NCBI RefSeq assembly: GCF_003369915.1
Contig: NC_046674.1
Location: 20,835,657 to 20,899,656 of the forward strand
Length of the DNA: 64,000 bases
Reading direction: 5' to 3'
From: Drosophila miranda
Lineage: Eukaryota > Arthropoda > Insecta > Diptera > Drosophilidae
How positions within the stretch are numbered: position 1 is the first letter of the stretch; each line of letters starts with the position of its first letter. Both the position numbers and the translations under genes were made by a program. This document shows, piece after piece, positions 61,601 through 64,000 of the stretch. Below the pieces are notes generated by a model. That model had not been told where the DNA came from, made no database searches, and was given only the letters and a program-made list of their open reading frames with translations.

Positions 61601-64000
61601 CACATCCAGATGGGAAACTTTTTCGATGGCCCACGGCTATGCTGGAGAAGAGTGGGAGTACATAAGCGTGGCAGTGGGAAGAGCTGCATGTTTGCGATTT
61701 TCATCGTCTGCAAGTTTATTCAGTTCAGGCGGCAGCCAGAACAACGAAATGCTGTTCCGGACTCCAGTGGAGCGTCAGGAAAGAGGAGCCGGAGATGGCA
61801 TCCGGGCATACTTAAGCCAAATAGTCAAACTGTCAAACAGCATGTCGATATATATTATTATGCTTTAGCATCGACTTGGCTCTCTTTTACTCTAATGATT
61901 GTATCTGTCAGTCTGACGGGGCGTATGCGCAATTTTTAAAATCCGATTGAAATAAATCGACGCTGCCCTACATGAGAAGTGAGTGAGGAAGGCTATCACA
62001 TTTGCCTCGTTATTTATTTATTAAATTTTTGTGATATTTTCACAAGCAGCCAATTGACATTTCAAATTTATTACCCACTTGTTTCGCTCGGCCATTTTAT
62101 GGCCATATAAAATACCCATACAACCACCGAAGCACATTTATGGCTGCACCAATCTCCGCAGGCCACGCTTATGAATAGCCAAAACATCATCCACACACAA
62201 ATTCAGCGAATCATCATTTTAGGTGGAGCATATTTCATTGCGTTTTTGAGTGCGTTTTCAGAAGCTTCGAGCTGTTAAAAAGAGTGCAATAGGTAGGTAT
62301 TCCATTCTACTAATTCTTTAATAGAGAAAGGTATACTTTCATTCTTTTCCTTATAGGGCAATAGAAAAGATGATGTCAAGATTACATTGTTTTAACGCTA
62401 GAAGATTCCGATAGAGAGGCATCAATCACTTAAAGATTGGTTCCATTGAAAGTAAGTTGAACCTTGAGGTGATTTGGATCAGCTGGAGCAATTAAAGTCC
62501 CCAGATTAATCCAATCAATCATACTTTTCGCACTTGTTTTTTATCATCGACCAAATAAAAGAAACTCACAAAAGAAAAAACATAAGCCTGAAGGAGAAGA
62601 AAAATATTGTTGTGCGTCTCACGCGTTTCAAATAAAAATGCCGTCAATAAAATGCCACAGCGAGAAACGTGTGTATATGATTTTTATGCCAAAAGGAACA
62701 CCATGTTCTTTATAGACATACATATGTACATACATATACTACTCGTATCTGTCTGTCCATGTCTGTATTATCTCTGCGATCACGTGCTGTGCAGCTTGTC
62801 GGGCAGACTAGTGTAGGCAACAGTAACTCGACTGTAACCTATGACTGGGAGTGCACAAAATGTCTAAACAGAAACAATACCATGAAAATGACAGCAACTT
62901 TGTAGGCAAACAAACACCAGCCACAATATCCACAGAGAAAGAGAGAGAAGGACAGACAAATAAAAGGGGAAAAAAGGACGAGGTAGTGTAAGTGTAACTT
63001 AAAAGAATCACATGTGTATCAGTGTCTGAGGGCAAAAACCGACACACATACAAATAGAGAGAGAGGAGGGTTGAGGTGGAACAAAATAATCATTTTGCAT
63101 TGCAAATCATAAAAATGGATTTATTTGCGCACTTCGTACGTGTAGTTGCTGTATTCGCTTGAGCGGGTTGCTGGTTGCTAGTTGCTGGTGACAGGGGTGG
63201 ATCTTAAAGGTGGAAAGAATATTCTTTCAAATTGTTCAAAGGACTGCTTCCCTCTTTCTAATGTTGAGCAATTCAATTATTTTATTCTTGGTAATTTATA
63301 CTATATCAGGTAAATTTTTTACTAATAGCACACGGGTAATATATTCTGCATTTTTGTATACATTAGTAAATATTTTCTTAAATTTCAGCTTTATTGAGTA
63401 TGTTTGGCTTCTCATAACCTCTTACGAAAGAACTTTGTTGCAAGTTACATATTCACCTAATTCTATTTTTAAACGTTATGTTTAACATTTACCTCTCGCC
63501 TGCAAAATTCGTATTTAAATGTAAATTCCTGGAATATTTGCCTCATCTTTTATTTTCCAAAAATTCGTTTTTGCCAGTCATCACTTGATTATTTTGTTTG
63601 CCAGAGGAAATTCATGCCATTCTGGATTTGCAGACATTTCTGCCTATGAAATAGTGCCTTTCATATTCTCTATTCAATCTGCGCCTGGTTTTCTGGCACA
63701 TATGTATGTATTTGCCAAATGAATTATGCTGACAATAATTTGCACAATTAAACAATCAACCTTCGCATAGGAAAATTTATTTACGTAATAATCCCACATA
63801 TGCACACGTACTTTTTTTCTGCAAAACTGTCTAATTATTTTATGTAACATTTCTCATTTATGCAGCTTCATTTTGGGTCTATTTTCACCTTTTTTGTGTA
63901 TTCAGATGTCAATACAATGATCAAAAATTCATGATTGCGCAATAATTAAACATTTTATTGTTTCAGTGCATACGTAATATCGCTGGATACGAGATATGTA
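58650..64000. other. Gene-free right end of the window
   Basis: No supported genes. The overlapping frames at 61413-61939 and the hydrophobic frame at 63210-63485 lack recognisable motifs. Only GA repeats (59131-59148) and AT-rich DNA are evident. Confidence 0.5.

Noticed and set aside
61413-61939. Two overlapping plus-strand frames of 151 and 157 codons
   Set aside because: They share the same DNA in different frames and contain a CACATC repeat. Neither has recognisable domains.
63210-63485. Hydrophobic 91-codon frame resembling a membrane protein
   Set aside because: It starts at a non-ATG codon, and T-rich DNA gives hydrophobic translations by chance. No neighbours or splice sites support it.
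1-64000. CRISPR arrays, operons, bacterial-type genes
   Set aside because: No regular spaced repeats and no ribosome binding sites. Genes have spliceosomal introns, so the DNA is animal nuclear sequence.

Overview
The window is Drosophila-type nuclear DNA. It has short 56-81 nt introns with GT..AG ends, long AT-rich intergenic DNA full of short purine/pyrimidine and hexamer repeats, DRE (TATCGATA) and GGTCACACT promoter motifs, and proteins that match D. melanogaster orthologues closely. The dispersed repeats, especially the one near 43.8-44.8 kb, resemble those of the obscura species group. That species-group call, and placement on Muller element D, are inferences from memory.

Layout. 1-14.9 kb has no convincing protein gene; it is simple repeats, one small foldback element and probably distal DNA of eagle. 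14.9-17.5 kb holds the knirps-family nuclear receptor gene eagle (two coding exons). 17.5-22 kb is non-coding with two weak promoter-like sites. 22.0-22.8 kb holds the remains of an unrecognised gene. 23.5-24.75 kb is Cyclin H. 24.9-28.1 kb holds two decayed lodestar/TTF2-like SNF2 ATPase copies facing each other as an inverted repeat with roughly 0.8 kb arms. 28.5-43.2 kb is a compact housekeeping cluster: an MXRA7-like acidic membrane protein gene, Zmynd10, RpS12 (with two box C/D snoRNAs in its introns), adenosine kinase, ste14, mRpL20, Hsp10 and a divergent cullin. 43.2-64 kb is again gene-free, with a repeat element at 43.8-44.8 kb and a decayed LINE at 57.85-58.63 kb.

The genes do not form one pathway. 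Gene pairs share boundaries: Zmynd10/RpS12 and mRpL20/Hsp10 converge within 170-195 bp, and ste14/mRpL20 diverge from about 270 bp containing a DRE. The Zmynd10-RpS12-AdenoK-ste14-mRpL20-Hsp10-cullin set corresponds to D. melanogaster 69F as I remember it, whereas eagle maps to 78F there, so an ancestral rearrangement junction probably lies between about 17.5 and 28.5 kb.

The most interesting signals are these. (1) The inverted lodestar-like pseudogenes could form a long hairpin RNA and feed the Dicer-2 siRNA pathway. (2) A repeat family carrying housekeeping core-promoter motifs lies upstream of RpS12 and Hsp10, and a short related block lies at the CycH promoter. (3) The cullin has Glu where the Nedd8-acceptor Lys is expected. 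(4) A pair of U18-like snoRNAs sits in the RpS12 introns.
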